From: Deltaproteobacteria bacterium
GTDB taxonomy: Bacteria > Desulfobacterota_B > Binatia > UBA9968
Direction: 5' to 3'
NCBI GenBank assembly: GCA_005879255.1
Contig: VBKY01000149.1
Span: 1-25,771, forward strand
Length of the DNA stretch: 25,771 bases
Shown: positions 8,224-15,673 of the stretch, one piece after another
Numbering within the stretch: position 1 is the first letter of the stretch
Layout of the letters: the number at the start of each line of letters is the position of its first letter
The notes under the pieces: model-generated
Database searches by the model: none
The model's input: only the letters and a program-made list of their open reading frames with translations
Told to the model about the DNA's origin: nothing
Position numbers and translations under genes: made by a program

Positions 8224-9144
8224 ATGGAAGAGAAAAGAGGAATTTTTGAATCCGTAAAAGATGGAGTCATTGGGACGATTAGAGGAACGGGTGACGTGGC
8301 AAAGGCGGTAGTCGATACCGTCAGCGGCACCCTGTCTCATACCATCAAGGGAACGGGCGCGGTGGGGACTTCATTGATCGAAACTGTTTCAGACGTGGGC
8401 CGCGCTGCGATCCGTGGAGTAGCCGATGTCGGGGGCGACATGGGATCGGCTGCGAAGGGAGCGGTGGTGGGAACTCTGCGCGGGACTAAAGAGGCCAGTG
8501 GGGAAGCATTGGATGTTATCCGGGCAGCGACCGGCGGCGTAATCAAAGAAACATCAGAGATGGCTGGTGATCTTGGCAACGCGGCAAAAGGCGCCATGCA
8601 AGGAGCCATAACCGGTGCGAAGGAAGTCGGGCTGAACGTAACCGAAGCAACCGCCGCCGCGGCAAACGGCGTCCTAAAATCCACTAGCGAAATTCTCTCC
8701 GGTACCGGCAAAGCCGGTGCGTCCTTGATTGAAGCCAGCTCCGGCGTGGTTCGTTCGGCCATTCAAGCGGTGGTCGAAGTTGGTGGGGACGTCGGTGCAG
8801 GTGCCAAGGGTGCGATTCTCGGCGTTTTACAAGGAACGAAACTCGGCGGAAAAGAAGCATTGAATACAATCAGCGAGACCAGCGGCAATATCGTCAAAGG
8901 GACGTCGGATGTTGCGGGTGATATCGCGAAGGCAGCCAAAGGCGCTGTGCAGGGCGCGATAACGGGAGCAAAAGAAATCAGTTTGGATGCCACCGAAGCG
9001 GCCTCTGCTGCGGCCACCGGAGCGCTCAAGGCCGCTGAACAGATCAGCTCAAAGGCAGCGCAACAGGTGCGCAAGGCCGTAACAGGAACGATCAATGGCG
9101 TGAAAATTGTGTTGAAGGAACCTTTCAAATCAAAGAAAAACTGA
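8224..9144 (+). CDS. Glycine/alanine-rich internally repeated protein, unknown function
   Basis: I do not recognise a family. The 306-residue product starts after a strong GGAGAGG (8213-8219). It is rich in Gly, Ala, Thr, Ser and Val and has no Cys, Trp or Tyr, one Pro near the end, and a basic C-terminus (KEPFKSKKN). It is built of repeats. Residues about 48-160 recur at 165-277 with a 117-residue period (SLIE at 50-53 and 167-170; AKGAMQGAITGAKE at 121-134 and AKGAVQGAITGAKE at 238-251). Within each unit, GGDMGSAAKGAV and AGDLGNAAKGAM are offset by 44 residues. The regular Gly spacing and small hydrophobic residues would suit amphipathic helices lying on a membrane or lipid surface, as in LEA-like or phasin-like proteins, but that is inference. 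No signal peptide is seen. Confidence 0.75.
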   Translation: MEEKRGIFESVKDGVIGTIRGTGDVAKAVVDTVSGTLSHTIKGTGAVGTSLIETVSDVGRAAIRGVADVGGDMGSAAKGAVVGTLRGTKEASGEALDVIRAATGGVIKETSEMAGDLGNAAKGAMQGAITGAKEVGLNVTEATAAAANGVLKSTSEILSGTGKAGASLIEASSGVVRSAIQAVVEVGGDVGAGAKGAILGVLQGTKLGGKEALNTISETSGNIVKGTSDVAGDIAKAAKGAVQGAITGAKEISLDATEAASAAATGALKAAEQISSKAAQQVRKAVTGTINGVKIVLKEPFKSKKN

Positions 9145-9189
9145 CCGCTCGCACAGTTAAAGCCTCACCGGTCACTCAGGCATAGGAAT

Positions 9190-9227
9190 GTAGTGGATCA
9201 TTTTGCTCTGACAAAATGATCCACTAC
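9190..9227. terminator. Perfect 16-bp hairpin between convergent genes
   Basis: GTAGTGGATCATTTTG (9190-9205) and its exact reverse complement (9212-9227) enclose a 6-base loop, CTCTGA. A T-run follows at 9236-9240 on the plus strand. It sits between the convergent ends at 9144 and 9241, so it could act as a terminator, possibly for both. The arm matches the outer arm of the 5448-5607 element at 14 of 15 positions, so it may equally be a minimal copy of that repeat. Confidence 0.6.
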
Positions 9228-9240
9228 CGATAAAGTTTTT

Positions 9241-10527
9241 CTAGCGCGCCTGCGCACCCAATCCTGAGGGAAACTTGACAACCGTTGACGGTGGCTCGGC
9301 GACCAGCGACCTTAGGGTCATCCCTTCCATGGCTCTTTCGATAGCCTGATCACGCCGGATCAAAACCTGGGTGGCAGGTCCGGCGGCATTCTCAACGCCC
9401 GGCGCGTTCGAGCCGGCGACGATATCCAGAACTTCTTTGACGGGCACAGCTTCGGGTGGTCGGGCCAACGCTATTCCTTCAGGTTCGACTGATCTGAGCA
9501 GAATACCGGCTCTAACAAAGTCGTCGAAGAGATTATCCAGACTCGATACTCCGAGATAGGAAGCGAGTTCTGTCGCCTCCCAGGGAGGCGACTCAGAAAG
9601 ATGGCGCCGAGTAATCTCGACGAGCGCCGAAAGGGCGAGCCATTCCCGGAATCTGTGGCCTTTCCCACCGGGCAGCGCTTCACGCAGAAAAGCGGAAGGG
9701 TGCTGATGGAAATAAGCCACCTCGGCGCCGATGAGAAAAATCAGCCAGCCAACGTACACCCAGATAAGAAACACGATCATGATTGCAAAGCTCGAATAGA
9801 TAGCGGCGTAACGGGCGGAGTTGGCAACGAACACCGCGAATGCGGTGCCTATGAGCTGCCACAAGATGCCCGCGGTGGCGCCGCCGATGAGCGCCGAACT
9901 GAGCCGCACATAGGTGTAAGGAATCAACTTGTAAAGGAAAGTGAACGTCGCGCAAAACAGGACGAACGGCATGACGTTGGTCGTCAACGTAAAGATGTAA
10001 CTGACGAATCCGATTTGAACCAGGCGCTCCACCAGCCAGTAACTTTGGGCCGAGGCGGTAAGGGTTAAGGCGGTAAAGACCATGACCGGTCCCACCAAGA
10101 CCACGCTCAGATAGGCCGTGATCCTCTGGCCCCAGGTGCGGGAACGCGGCAAACGCCAGATCCGATTGAGTGCGTCCTCGATCTTGGCCACGAGCGTGAC
10201 CACGGTGTAAAACAACATGGCCACACCGGCCGCGCCCAAGATGCCGACGCGGAGATTGTCGACAAAGTCGATGATCCTTTTCGTCACCTCGGATGCGTTG
10301 GCGCCGAGCGGCTGAAGCATCTGCGCCAGAAAGGGCTCGAGAGCATTCTGAACCTCGAAGGCTTTCAGCACGGAGAACATCACGGCAAGAAAGGGAACGA
10401 GCGAAAGCAGCGTGGAATAGGTCAGGCTTATCGCCTGCAGATCCAGCACGTCGTCGCGATATCTCGTACTGGCGACGACGGCGGCCCGGTAAATAGAGCT
10501 TCGCACCCTGGCGAGAATGGCGCTCAT
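9241..10527 (-). CDS. YihY/BrkB (UPF0761) family inner-membrane protein
   Basis: This 428-residue integral membrane protein belongs to the YihY/virulence factor BrkB family, formerly misannotated as RNase BN. The N-terminal 290 residues show the family pattern: ALSLTYSTLLSLVPFLAVMFSVLKAF-like first helix region with the DVLDLQAISLTYSTLL segment, then IWRLPRSRTWGQRITAYLSVV, and a late-helix pair ending in WVYVGWLIFLIGAEVAYFHQHP. About 130 residues follow that are soluble. Their first part (LSALVEITRRH...ELASYLGVSSLDNLFDDFVRAGIL) looks like a winged-helix fold seen in long members of the family. The exact function is unknown. The gene starts 81 bases after the stop of the MscS-type gene on the same strand and may be co-transcribed with it, which would give an envelope or osmotic-stress context. 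The start codon lacks a strong ribosome-binding site. Confidence 0.87.
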   Translation of the reverse strand: MSAILARVRSSIYRAAVVASTRYRDDVLDLQAISLTYSTLLSLVPFLAVMFSVLKAFEVQNALEPFLAQMLQPLGANASEVTKRIIDFVDNLRVGILGAAGVAMLFYTVVTLVAKIEDALNRIWRLPRSRTWGQRITAYLSVVLVGPVMVFTALTLTASAQSYWLVERLVQIGFVSYIFTLTTNVMPFVLFCATFTFLYKLIPYTYVRLSSALIGGATAGILWQLIGTAFAVFVANSARYAAIYSSFAIMIVFLIWVYVGWLIFLIGAEVAYFHQHPSAFLREALPGGKGHRFREWLALSALVEITRRHLSESPPWEATELASYLGVSSLDNLFDDFVRAGILLRSVEPEGIALARPPEAVPVKEVLDIVAGSNAPGVENAAGPATQVLIRRDQAIERAMEGMTLRSLVAEPPSTVVKFPSGLGAQAR

Positions 10528-10608
10528 CCTGACACTCGCTTCTAATAATAATTTAGTTCATTAATCCGTGAATTCCAGGGGGAAAGCGCTCCGGGCTTCG
10601 CAAATTTT

Positions 10609-11526
10609 TTATGGTGAGCGCGCCGATTGATTAGCCAGTCTGCGAAATTCAGCCTCACGCATTATTGGCAACGGCAGTGGCGAGCGCACGTGCAGGTCGC
10701 GCTGGGGGAACGGAATTTCTATTCCGTTCTGCTGGAACTTTCGCACTATCGCGCAATTGATTTCCGAGTGAACCTCCAAATGCCGCTGCGAATCTTCGAG
10801 CCAAATGCGCAGGCGCATGTTCCATGCCGAGTCGCCGAATCCTGTATGCAAAACATCGGGAGCGGGGTTCTTGAGAACCTCCGGATGTTCTGCGGCCACC
10901 TCCCTCAGGGAACGGATCACGGTTTCCAGGTCGGACTCGTACGATACGCCCACATTCACGTCCACCCTGACCGTTTCGTCGCCATAAGACCAGTTCTCCA
11001 GCTTCGAGGAAACAAACTCCGAATTCGGCACGATCACGGCGACGTTATTCAAAGTGCGAATCGTCGTTGAGCGCATGTTGATTTCCACGACGTCTCCCTC
11101 CTGATTTCCTACCATGATCCTGTCCCCAACCCTGATCGGTCGCTCGAGAAGCAGAATAACGCCGGCAACGAAATTGGAAGTGATGTTCTGCAATCCAAAG
11201 CCGATCCCGACCGACAGAAAACCGACAATGACTGCCAGGCCGGTGAGATCGATCCCGATGAACTGAAAGGCCACGACGGCGCCGATGATCATCACGAGAT
11301 AGTGGATGATGCGGGTCAGGGTATATTGCATGCCCTCATCGATCCTCATTCGAGAAAAAAGATGCGCCCTCAGCACTCGTTGCAGCAGGCGCGAAGTCAG
11401 AGCAAAGGCCGCGATGAATATGACAAACATGAAGATCGACGAAGGCGTGACCGCGGTTTTGTTGATCTCAAAGAGCTTAAAGTTCAAGAAGTATTCAACG
11501 AACTCGGTGACGTCCGATAGCTTCAT
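10609..11526 (-). CDS. MscS-type small-conductance mechanosensitive ion channel
   Basis: This 305-residue protein forms a tension-gated channel in the inner membrane that releases solutes on hypo-osmotic shock. It has two N-terminal membrane segments (SIFMFVIFIAAFALTSRLL; IIHYLVMIIGAVVAFQFIGI). The pore helix TM3 follows (GLAVIVGFLSVGIGFGLQNITSNFVAGVILL, with the glycine/alanine packing pattern and the Asn kink). After that comes the beta-domain RPIRVGDRIMVGNQEGDVVEINMRSTTIRT and VPNSEFVSSKLENWS, and an alpha-beta C-terminal domain ending IPFPQRDLHVRS. All hallmarks of the MscS core are present. The ATG at 11526 follows AAAGGGGG by about 8 bases. It is divergent from the CorA-type gene, and the 136-base gap could hold promoters for both. 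Confidence 0.93.
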   Translation of the reverse strand: MKLSDVTEFVEYFLNFKLFEINKTAVTPSSIFMFVIFIAAFALTSRLLQRVLRAHLFSRMRIDEGMQYTLTRIIHYLVMIIGAVVAFQFIGIDLTGLAVIVGFLSVGIGFGLQNITSNFVAGVILLLERPIRVGDRIMVGNQEGDVVEINMRSTTIRTLNNVAVIVPNSEFVSSKLENWSYGDETVRVDVNVGVSYESDLETVIRSLREVAAEHPEVLKNPAPDVLHTGFGDSAWNMRLRIWLEDSQRHLEVHSEINCAIVRKFQQNGIEIPFPQRDLHVRSPLPLPIMREAEFRRLANQSARSP

Positions 11527-11662
11527 AGTTTCATCCCCCTTTCGTTATGCTCACAACTGATTGCACTCCTGGGCGCGTGTCGCACTTCTCATCCGCTTTG
11601 GCGGCGCGAACCTATTACTTAGGGTATACTTGCGGATAGGAGAGAGCTATAAGAGCTGTGAC

Positions 11663-12622
11663 ATGCTCATCATCCGGCGCTCAACAGCAAACGGCCTTGA
11701 GGAGATCAGTCGAGATGTCGCAACCGATCTGTTACCACGCGGCGAGTGTAATCTGTGGCTCCACCTCGATGCGCCGACCGACGAGGAACTCCGCTTCCTG
11801 CAAGAAAAACTCAAGATCCACCCCCTGACTTTAGAGGACATAGTCCAGCAGAACCAGCGACCCAAAATAGAACCGTTTGAAGATTATGTTTACTTGGCCA
11901 TCCATCCGTTGCAGCGCAAAGCGAAGTGGGAGATCGAACCCACCGAGCTCGATCTTCTGCTCGGCCGCAACTGGATCGTCTCCGCCCATTACGGTCCGTT
12001 GCCGGGTCTGATAGAAAATTCTCATTTGCACGAAAGAATTCCTCGCGCTCTGGGGCGAGGCGCTGATTTTTGTCTCTATACCTTGGTGGATCTCGTCGTC
12101 GACAGTTATTTCCCCATAATGGACGACATTGAAGACGAGATCGACTCGCTGGAAGACCAATTGCTGCTGCGGGCGAACAGCGTGGACATGAATGGGCTCT
12201 TGGCGTTGAAGCGCTCGATAGTTCAGATCCGGCGCGCCGTGACACCCCAGCGGGAGGTGCTCAACCAGCTCACGCGCCACGATTTCCCATTCGTTCGGCC
12301 GGAAAACCTGGTTTATTTCCGCGACGTTTATGACCACTTGATTCGAATTACCGAAGAGCTCGACAGCATTCGCGACATTCTCTCCAGCTTGCTCGAAATC
12401 CACTTGGCTGCCATTTCCAACCAGCTGAACATAACGATGAAGCGGCTCGCCGCTTGGGGCACCATATTCGTCGTCATCACCGCCGTCGCGGGTATTTACG
12501 GTATGAACTTTAAATTCATGCCGGAGCTGGAATGGCGCTACGGTTACTTCGCCGTCCTAGGTTTCATGGCCGTGCTTTCTGTAGGGTTGTTTTTCTATTT
12601 CAAGAAGAGAGGCGATTTATAA
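11663..12622 (+). CDS. corA: CorA-type magnesium/divalent cation channel
   Basis: This protein would be the inner-membrane pentameric channel for Mg2+ (or Co2+/Ni2+). It is 319 residues when started at the ATG at 11663. The frame is open to a TTG at 11561, but the added residues are not family-like. The soluble N-terminal domain contains HPLTLEDIVQQNQRPKIEPFEDYVYLAI, a CorA landmark. A long helical stalk follows (SLEDQLLLRANSVDMNGLLALKRSIVQIRRAVTPQRE). The two membrane helices come last, with the signature GMN at about 280-282 (AGIYGMNFKFMPEL), and the end is basic (FKKRGDL). TATACT at 11625-11630 could be a -10 element, although no good -35 precedes it. There is no long leader of the Mg2+-riboswitch type. 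The substrate could also be Zn2+ (ZntB-like), since sequence alone does not separate them. Confidence 0.92.
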   Translation: MLIIRRSTANGLEEISRDVATDLLPRGECNLWLHLDAPTDEELRFLQEKLKIHPLTLEDIVQQNQRPKIEPFEDYVYLAIHPLQRKAKWEIEPTELDLLLGRNWIVSAHYGPLPGLIENSHLHERIPRALGRGADFCLYTLVDLVVDSYFPIMDDIEDEIDSLEDQLLLRANSVDMNGLLALKRSIVQIRRAVTPQREVLNQLTRHDFPFVRPENLVYFRDVYDHLIRITEELDSIRDILSSLLEIHLAAISNQLNITMKRLAAWGTIFVVITAVAGIYGMNFKFMPELEWRYGYFAVLGFMAVLSVGLFFYFKKRGDL

Positions 12623-12638
12623 TAAACATAGGACAGCC

Positions 12639-12659
12639 GCCGCGCAGTCCTAGCGCGGC
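12639..12659 (+). terminator. GC-rich hairpin after corA
   Basis: GCCGCGC (12639-12645) and GCGCGGC (12653-12659) pair perfectly around a 7-base loop, starting 17 bases after the corA stop. No T-tract follows, so intrinsic termination is only possible, not convincing. Confidence 0.35.
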
Positions 12660-12724
12660 TCTCGCTGGACGGGTGGAAGTTTCACCTAGACGGGTCAGGA
12701 CCACTGCCGCATTGATTCGTACAA

Positions 12725-13003
12725 CTAAGCACTTTGCGCGGATACGGTTTGAAATTTAAAACTTGCTTGCCTTCCGGCAAAGTAAAGCACCTCAATCGAC
12801 CCTGAATAGTCCACGTTCTGCTTGCGCGCGAACTCGTCAAAACACGGCAAGCAAACAACTTTGTTCTGATATTCGGGTGGTACAATTTCCTGCCACACTT
12901 CATCTGGAACGTAGAAATTGAACTTATCCTCGCATTTACACACCCGGCACCTCTGTCGCTTAAAACTGCTCCGATCGTGTATCCGTTGTTGTATCCTCAT
13001 CAT
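12725..13003 (-). CDS. Small zinc-ribbon-like protein, unknown function
   Basis: This protein has 92 residues if it starts at the paired ATG-ATG at 13003/13000, which follows GGGAG by 5-8 bases; an in-frame ATG at 13054 is less likely. It has two Cys pairs: CRVC(KC) near residue 20 and CLPC near residue 52. They are separated by a segment (EDKFNFYVPDEVWQEIV) that matches the pattern of small hypothetical proteins with a Cys-x2-Cys, a YxVxDxxW core and a second Cys-x2-Cys. Four cysteines would bind one zinc. It is probably cytosolic, with DNA, RNA or protein binding possible but not shown. It is divergent from another small Cys-rich gene at 13309. Confidence 0.6.
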   Translation of the reverse strand: MMRIQQRIHDRSSFKRQRCRVCKCEDKFNFYVPDEVWQEIVPPEYQNKVVCLPCFDEFARKQNVDYSGSIEVLYFAGRQASFKFQTVSAQSA

Positions 13004-13308
13004 CACATCTCCCTCTATGTTTCGTTCATCGTGCATAGCTAAGAGAGAAAGCAACGATCATACCAACGTGGAAATCATTGAGCTATCACCGCCGATACCA
13101 GTTCGCTAAAAGGAATTGTCTGTAATTATCTACTGACGGGGAAACGTTTTTCCACCCCAGCCGTCAGCGTAGGTGTGCATTGAGAAAGAATATTTTTTTC
13201 AACGTCGCAATGTTTCTTGAGCGGCTACTTTAAAATTCGTTATTAAAAGTCCCTTGTATTGGAAAAATGACCAAATATAATTTTAGGCGGTAAAGACGAA
13301 AGGCTACC
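13004..13308. other. Divergent intergenic region between two small Cys-rich genes
   Basis: No gene is supported here. An inverted repeat CTGACGG (13133-13139) / CCGTCAG (13161-13167), with GGGG and CCCC just inside the arms, could form a hairpin or an operator-like site. The right part is AT-rich and carries the promoter listed separately. Confidence 0.4.
13254..13281 (+). promoter_or_regulatory. Sigma-70-like promoter for the gene at 13309
   Basis: A perfect -10 hexamer, TATAAT (13276-13281), lies 16 bases after TTGTAT (13254-13259), a 3/6 match to the -35. Transcription would start near 13288 and give a leader of about 20 bases containing GAAAGG before the GTG start. Confidence 0.5.
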
Positions 13309-13650
13309 GTGCCTGAAACCTATCGAAAAGCGATTGCCAGCAACGTTTGGCACTTCTGCGCTAACTGCGCCACATGGCCTGTAGAGGACTACATCGCATC
13401 TCAAAGCCCCGAGCAGATCGGTAACGAGGAGTTGTGTACCGAATGTATCGCCCGTCACGATGTCGGCGATTGCAAAGACTATATCTATGATCATCCCCGC
13501 TTTATCGGAATCACGCAATGCCCCGTAATAGTGGACGGAAAAAGATGCGGCCATGACTTGCTGCCGGATCTCGCAGCGGGCTTCCATAGATGCTCGTCAG
13601 GTCATCGCATTCTCATCGTGCCCCCGGCCCGTTCTAAACAGTCAAGCTGA
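13309..13650 (+). CDS. Small Cys-rich (double zinc-ribbon-like) protein, unknown function
   Basis: I do not recognise a named family. The 113-residue product starts at GTG 13309, about 6 bases after GAAAGG. It has two possible metal sites. The first comprises FCANC (residues 17-21), LCTEC (about 43-47) and C56. The second comprises C71, the C/H of RCGH (about 80-82) and the C/H of CSSGH (about 95-99). The spacing and the WP..DY segment after the first Cys pair suggest tandem zinc ribbons in a cytosolic protein. It is divergent from the zinc-ribbon-like gene at 12725-13003. Codon use looks like that of its neighbours and nothing suggests a shadow frame. Real-gene confidence rests on the cysteine spacing, the promoter and the ribosome-binding site. 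Confidence 0.6.
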   Translation: MPETYRKAIASNVWHFCANCATWPVEDYIASQSPEQIGNEELCTECIARHDVGDCKDYIYDHPRFIGITQCPVIVDGKRCGHDLLPDLAAGFHRCSSGHRILIVPPARSKQSS

Positions 13651-13793
13651 ACGGCTTCGCAATATTCATTTTAGACCTTTCACATTTGACCAGCCGTGAA
13701 GTTTCAATAAGTGAATGGTGCAAAAATACCACACGCAAACGTACCATTTCCCTTGGAGCTATAGGCCAAATGACGAATTAACAGAGGTCTTCT

Positions 13794-14510
13794 ATGAGAA
13801 TCCCGGCGCCAATTCGCGAACGCGAAATCGACTGGGGATCAGCGCGCTCGCGAATCGATGAGCGCGGATTTGCTTTGATACCCAGCGTTCTCACCAAGAA
13901 AACTTGCGAAGAGATCACTGCCTATTATGCCGACGACCAGTGCTTTCGCTCGCGAATCGAAATGTCCCGCTATTCTTTCGGTCAGGGGGAGTACAAGTAC
14001 TTCAATTATCCTCTACCCAGGATCGTGCAACAGCTCAGATCTTCCATCTATCCTTATCTCGCGTCACTCGCCAACGAGTGGGCGGCGCGGCTTGGAAGTA
14101 AGATGCCGCGGTATCCTGAAAAACTTCCGGACTTCATCGATCAATGTCATCGTGCGGGTCAAAAGCGCCCAACCCCTTTGCTTCTGAAATACGGCAGCGG
14201 TGATTACAACTGTTTGCATCAAGATTTATACGGTGACATCGTCTTTCCGTTTCAAATCACCTTGTTCTTGAGTCAGCAAGGAAAAGATTTCGACGGCGGC
14301 GAATTTGTCCTTGCCGAGCAACGGCCGCGCCGGCAATCCCGCGTTGAAGTGCTCTCTCCGAATCAGGGCGATGCGGTCATCTTCTCAGTTCATCATCGAC
14401 CGGTACGCAGCGGGCGCGGCTACTACCGCGCCACCCTGCGTCACGGAGTCAGCACAGTTCATTCAGGCGATCGGTATACTTTGGGAATTATCTTCCACGA
14501 TGCAAAGTGA
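13794..14510 (+). CDS. 2-oxoglutarate/Fe(II)-dependent oxygenase
   Basis: This 238-residue enzyme is of the prolyl-4-hydroxylase-like 2OG-Fe(II) oxygenase superfamily. It would use Fe(II), O2 and 2-oxoglutarate. The iron triad is His142 and Asp144 (CLHQDLYG) with distal His217 (LRHGVS). Arg227, ten residues on, would bind the 2OG carboxylate. Between them are the double-stranded beta-helix segments FPFQITLFLS and DFDGGEFVLAEQRPR and the HHRPV loop. The closing GIIFHDA is characteristic of one bacterial subfamily, annotated only as 2OG oxygenase and sometimes found near Ada/AlkB-type DNA repair genes. No such gene is next to it here. The ATG at 13794 has AGAGG 6 bases upstream. Substrate unknown: protein, nucleic acid or small molecule are all possible. 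Confidence 0.88.
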   Translation: MRIPAPIREREIDWGSARSRIDERGFALIPSVLTKKTCEEITAYYADDQCFRSRIEMSRYSFGQGEYKYFNYPLPRIVQQLRSSIYPYLASLANEWAARLGSKMPRYPEKLPDFIDQCHRAGQKRPTPLLLKYGSGDYNCLHQDLYGDIVFPFQITLFLSQQGKDFDGGEFVLAEQRPRRQSRVEVLSPNQGDAVIFSVHHRPVRSGRGYYRATLRHGVSTVHSGDRYTLGIIFHDAK

Positions 14511-14800
14511 ATTGAGCTGGGCAAGGTCTCCTGCCGACGGTCGCTTCGCTTTGGGTTAGGCGCCGTAAGAATCGGTAATCTGCCGGTCATCCTCTAAAAT
14601 CAGAACGCTTGAGCAGATTTGCCGGCAGCTATTTCGTGAGAGATTGGAGCGAAACCTTTGCTGCGGAGCGTGGATATCGGGGTTGAGTATTCACTCTGGC
14701 CTGTTAGAGATCATAATGAACAGATCCAACGACTTCGCCCTTGCAGATCACATGAGAGGCAAAGCGATCCTGGAGCGTTTTTTGCTGGAGAATAAATACT

Positions 14801-15550
14801 ATGATCCTTCGAATCGCGACGTTGAACCTGGAGCAAGATCACAAACGTTGGGAAGCCCGTCGAGAGCTCATCGCCGTCCAGCTAAAAGACTTGCATCCTG
14901 ATATTTTTGCTCTCAATGAGATTCATATCCCGAGTGAAACCGGCCGTTGGTTGCAGAGAGCGGCGACAAAACTAAGCGGGATCAAATACGCGTTGCTGCA
15001 GCAGTCGAAAGTCGGCGAAGATTCGCGCACACAAGCCGAAGGGGTACTCACGCGTTATCCCGTCATCGAAACGGCGAATCTCGACTATCGCTCCCACAAC
15101 TGTGTCGCGCTCGCCGCGCGTTTCGAGATCGAAGGCCGGCTCCTTGATGTCTATGTCACTCATCTCATTGCTGCAAAGGTGGAAGATACCGCGCGCCAGG
15201 ATCAAGTGGCACAGCTCCTGGAATGGATCCGCAGAAGAGACGACGCGGATTATTCCGTCGTCTGCGGCGACTTCAATGCTGCACCGGACCAGCCATCGAT
15301 TCGTCTCATGTCCGGCGCTTTCCGCCCGACCCAAAGCCAAGCAACCGCTTTCACGCCACTGAAGGAACCAGGCGGTAAGCCGACCCATCCTGAGTGGCAA
15401 CGGTTCGACCGCTGCATCGACTACATCTGGGTTTCGCAATCGATAAAGATTGAGTCTTCAGGCCTCTGCTTCAATCGGCCTGCAGAAGACGATCCGGATG
15501 TGTGGCCTTCAGATCACGTCGGCGTCTGGGCCGATTTGGACTTCATCTGA
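14801..15550 (+). CDS. Endonuclease/exonuclease/phosphatase (EEP) family protein
   Basis: This 249-residue protein has the DNase I/exonuclease III-like metal-dependent phosphoesterase fold. The family residues are all present: Asn9 (ATLNLEQD), Glu40 (LNEI), His121 (VTHL), Asp157 and Asn159 (CGDFNAAP), Asp207 (DYIW) and the C-terminal Asp238-His239 (SDHVGVWADL). The catalytic site therefore appears intact. There is no signal peptide, which suggests a cytosolic enzyme; substrates in the family range from DNA to phospholipids, and this one cannot be assigned. The ATG at 14801 follows GGAG (14787-14790) at a rather long spacing of 10. It lies 290 bases after the oxygenase gene, so it is probably a separate unit. 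I see nothing convincing in that gap apart from a weak inverted repeat (AATCTGC/GCAGATT). Confidence 0.88.
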   Translation: MILRIATLNLEQDHKRWEARRELIAVQLKDLHPDIFALNEIHIPSETGRWLQRAATKLSGIKYALLQQSKVGEDSRTQAEGVLTRYPVIETANLDYRSHNCVALAARFEIEGRLLDVYVTHLIAAKVEDTARQDQVAQLLEWIRRRDDADYSVVCGDFNAAPDQPSIRLMSGAFRPTQSQATAFTPLKEPGGKPTHPEWQRFDRCIDYIWVSQSIKIESSGLCFNRPAEDDPDVWPSDHVGVWADLDFI

Positions 15551-15660
15551 CGCACAACATACGCGACCTTTCAAACAGCGTAATCCGACGGAGATTAAAG
15601 ACGTTTTAGAGCTGTCCGAGATTCGGTACGAAACTTTGTAGACTAATGAACGTACTCGTG

Positions 15661-15666
15661 TATTAT
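15661..15666 (+). promoter_or_regulatory. -10-like hexamer immediately before the cupredoxin-like gene
   Basis: TATTAT (15661-15666) lies 7 bases before the ATG at 15674, with TTGTAG (15636-15641) 19 bases upstream. If used, transcription would begin at or next to the ATG, giving a leaderless message. This fits the absence of a ribosome-binding site. Confidence 0.3.
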
Positions 15667-15673
15667 TATTTTT

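Noticed and set aside
9601..10068. Plus-strand ORF of 155 codons opposite the YihY-type gene
   Set aside because: It is charged, low-complexity antisense sequence with no ribosome-binding site, so it is a shadow of the membrane-protein gene.
11527..11662. Mg2+-sensing riboswitch upstream of corA
   Set aside because: The gap is too short and shows no extended helical pattern of the M-box type. A plain promoter is more likely.
12639..12659. GC hairpin after corA as a strong intrinsic terminator
   Set aside because: It is kept only as a weak candidate because no T-tract follows the stem.
14716..14901. Short plus-strand ORF starting MNRSNDFALADHMRGK before the EEP gene
   Set aside because: It overlaps the well-supported EEP gene by 100 bases, turns into shadow sequence there, and has no strong ribosome-binding site. 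The part before the overlap is only 28 codons.
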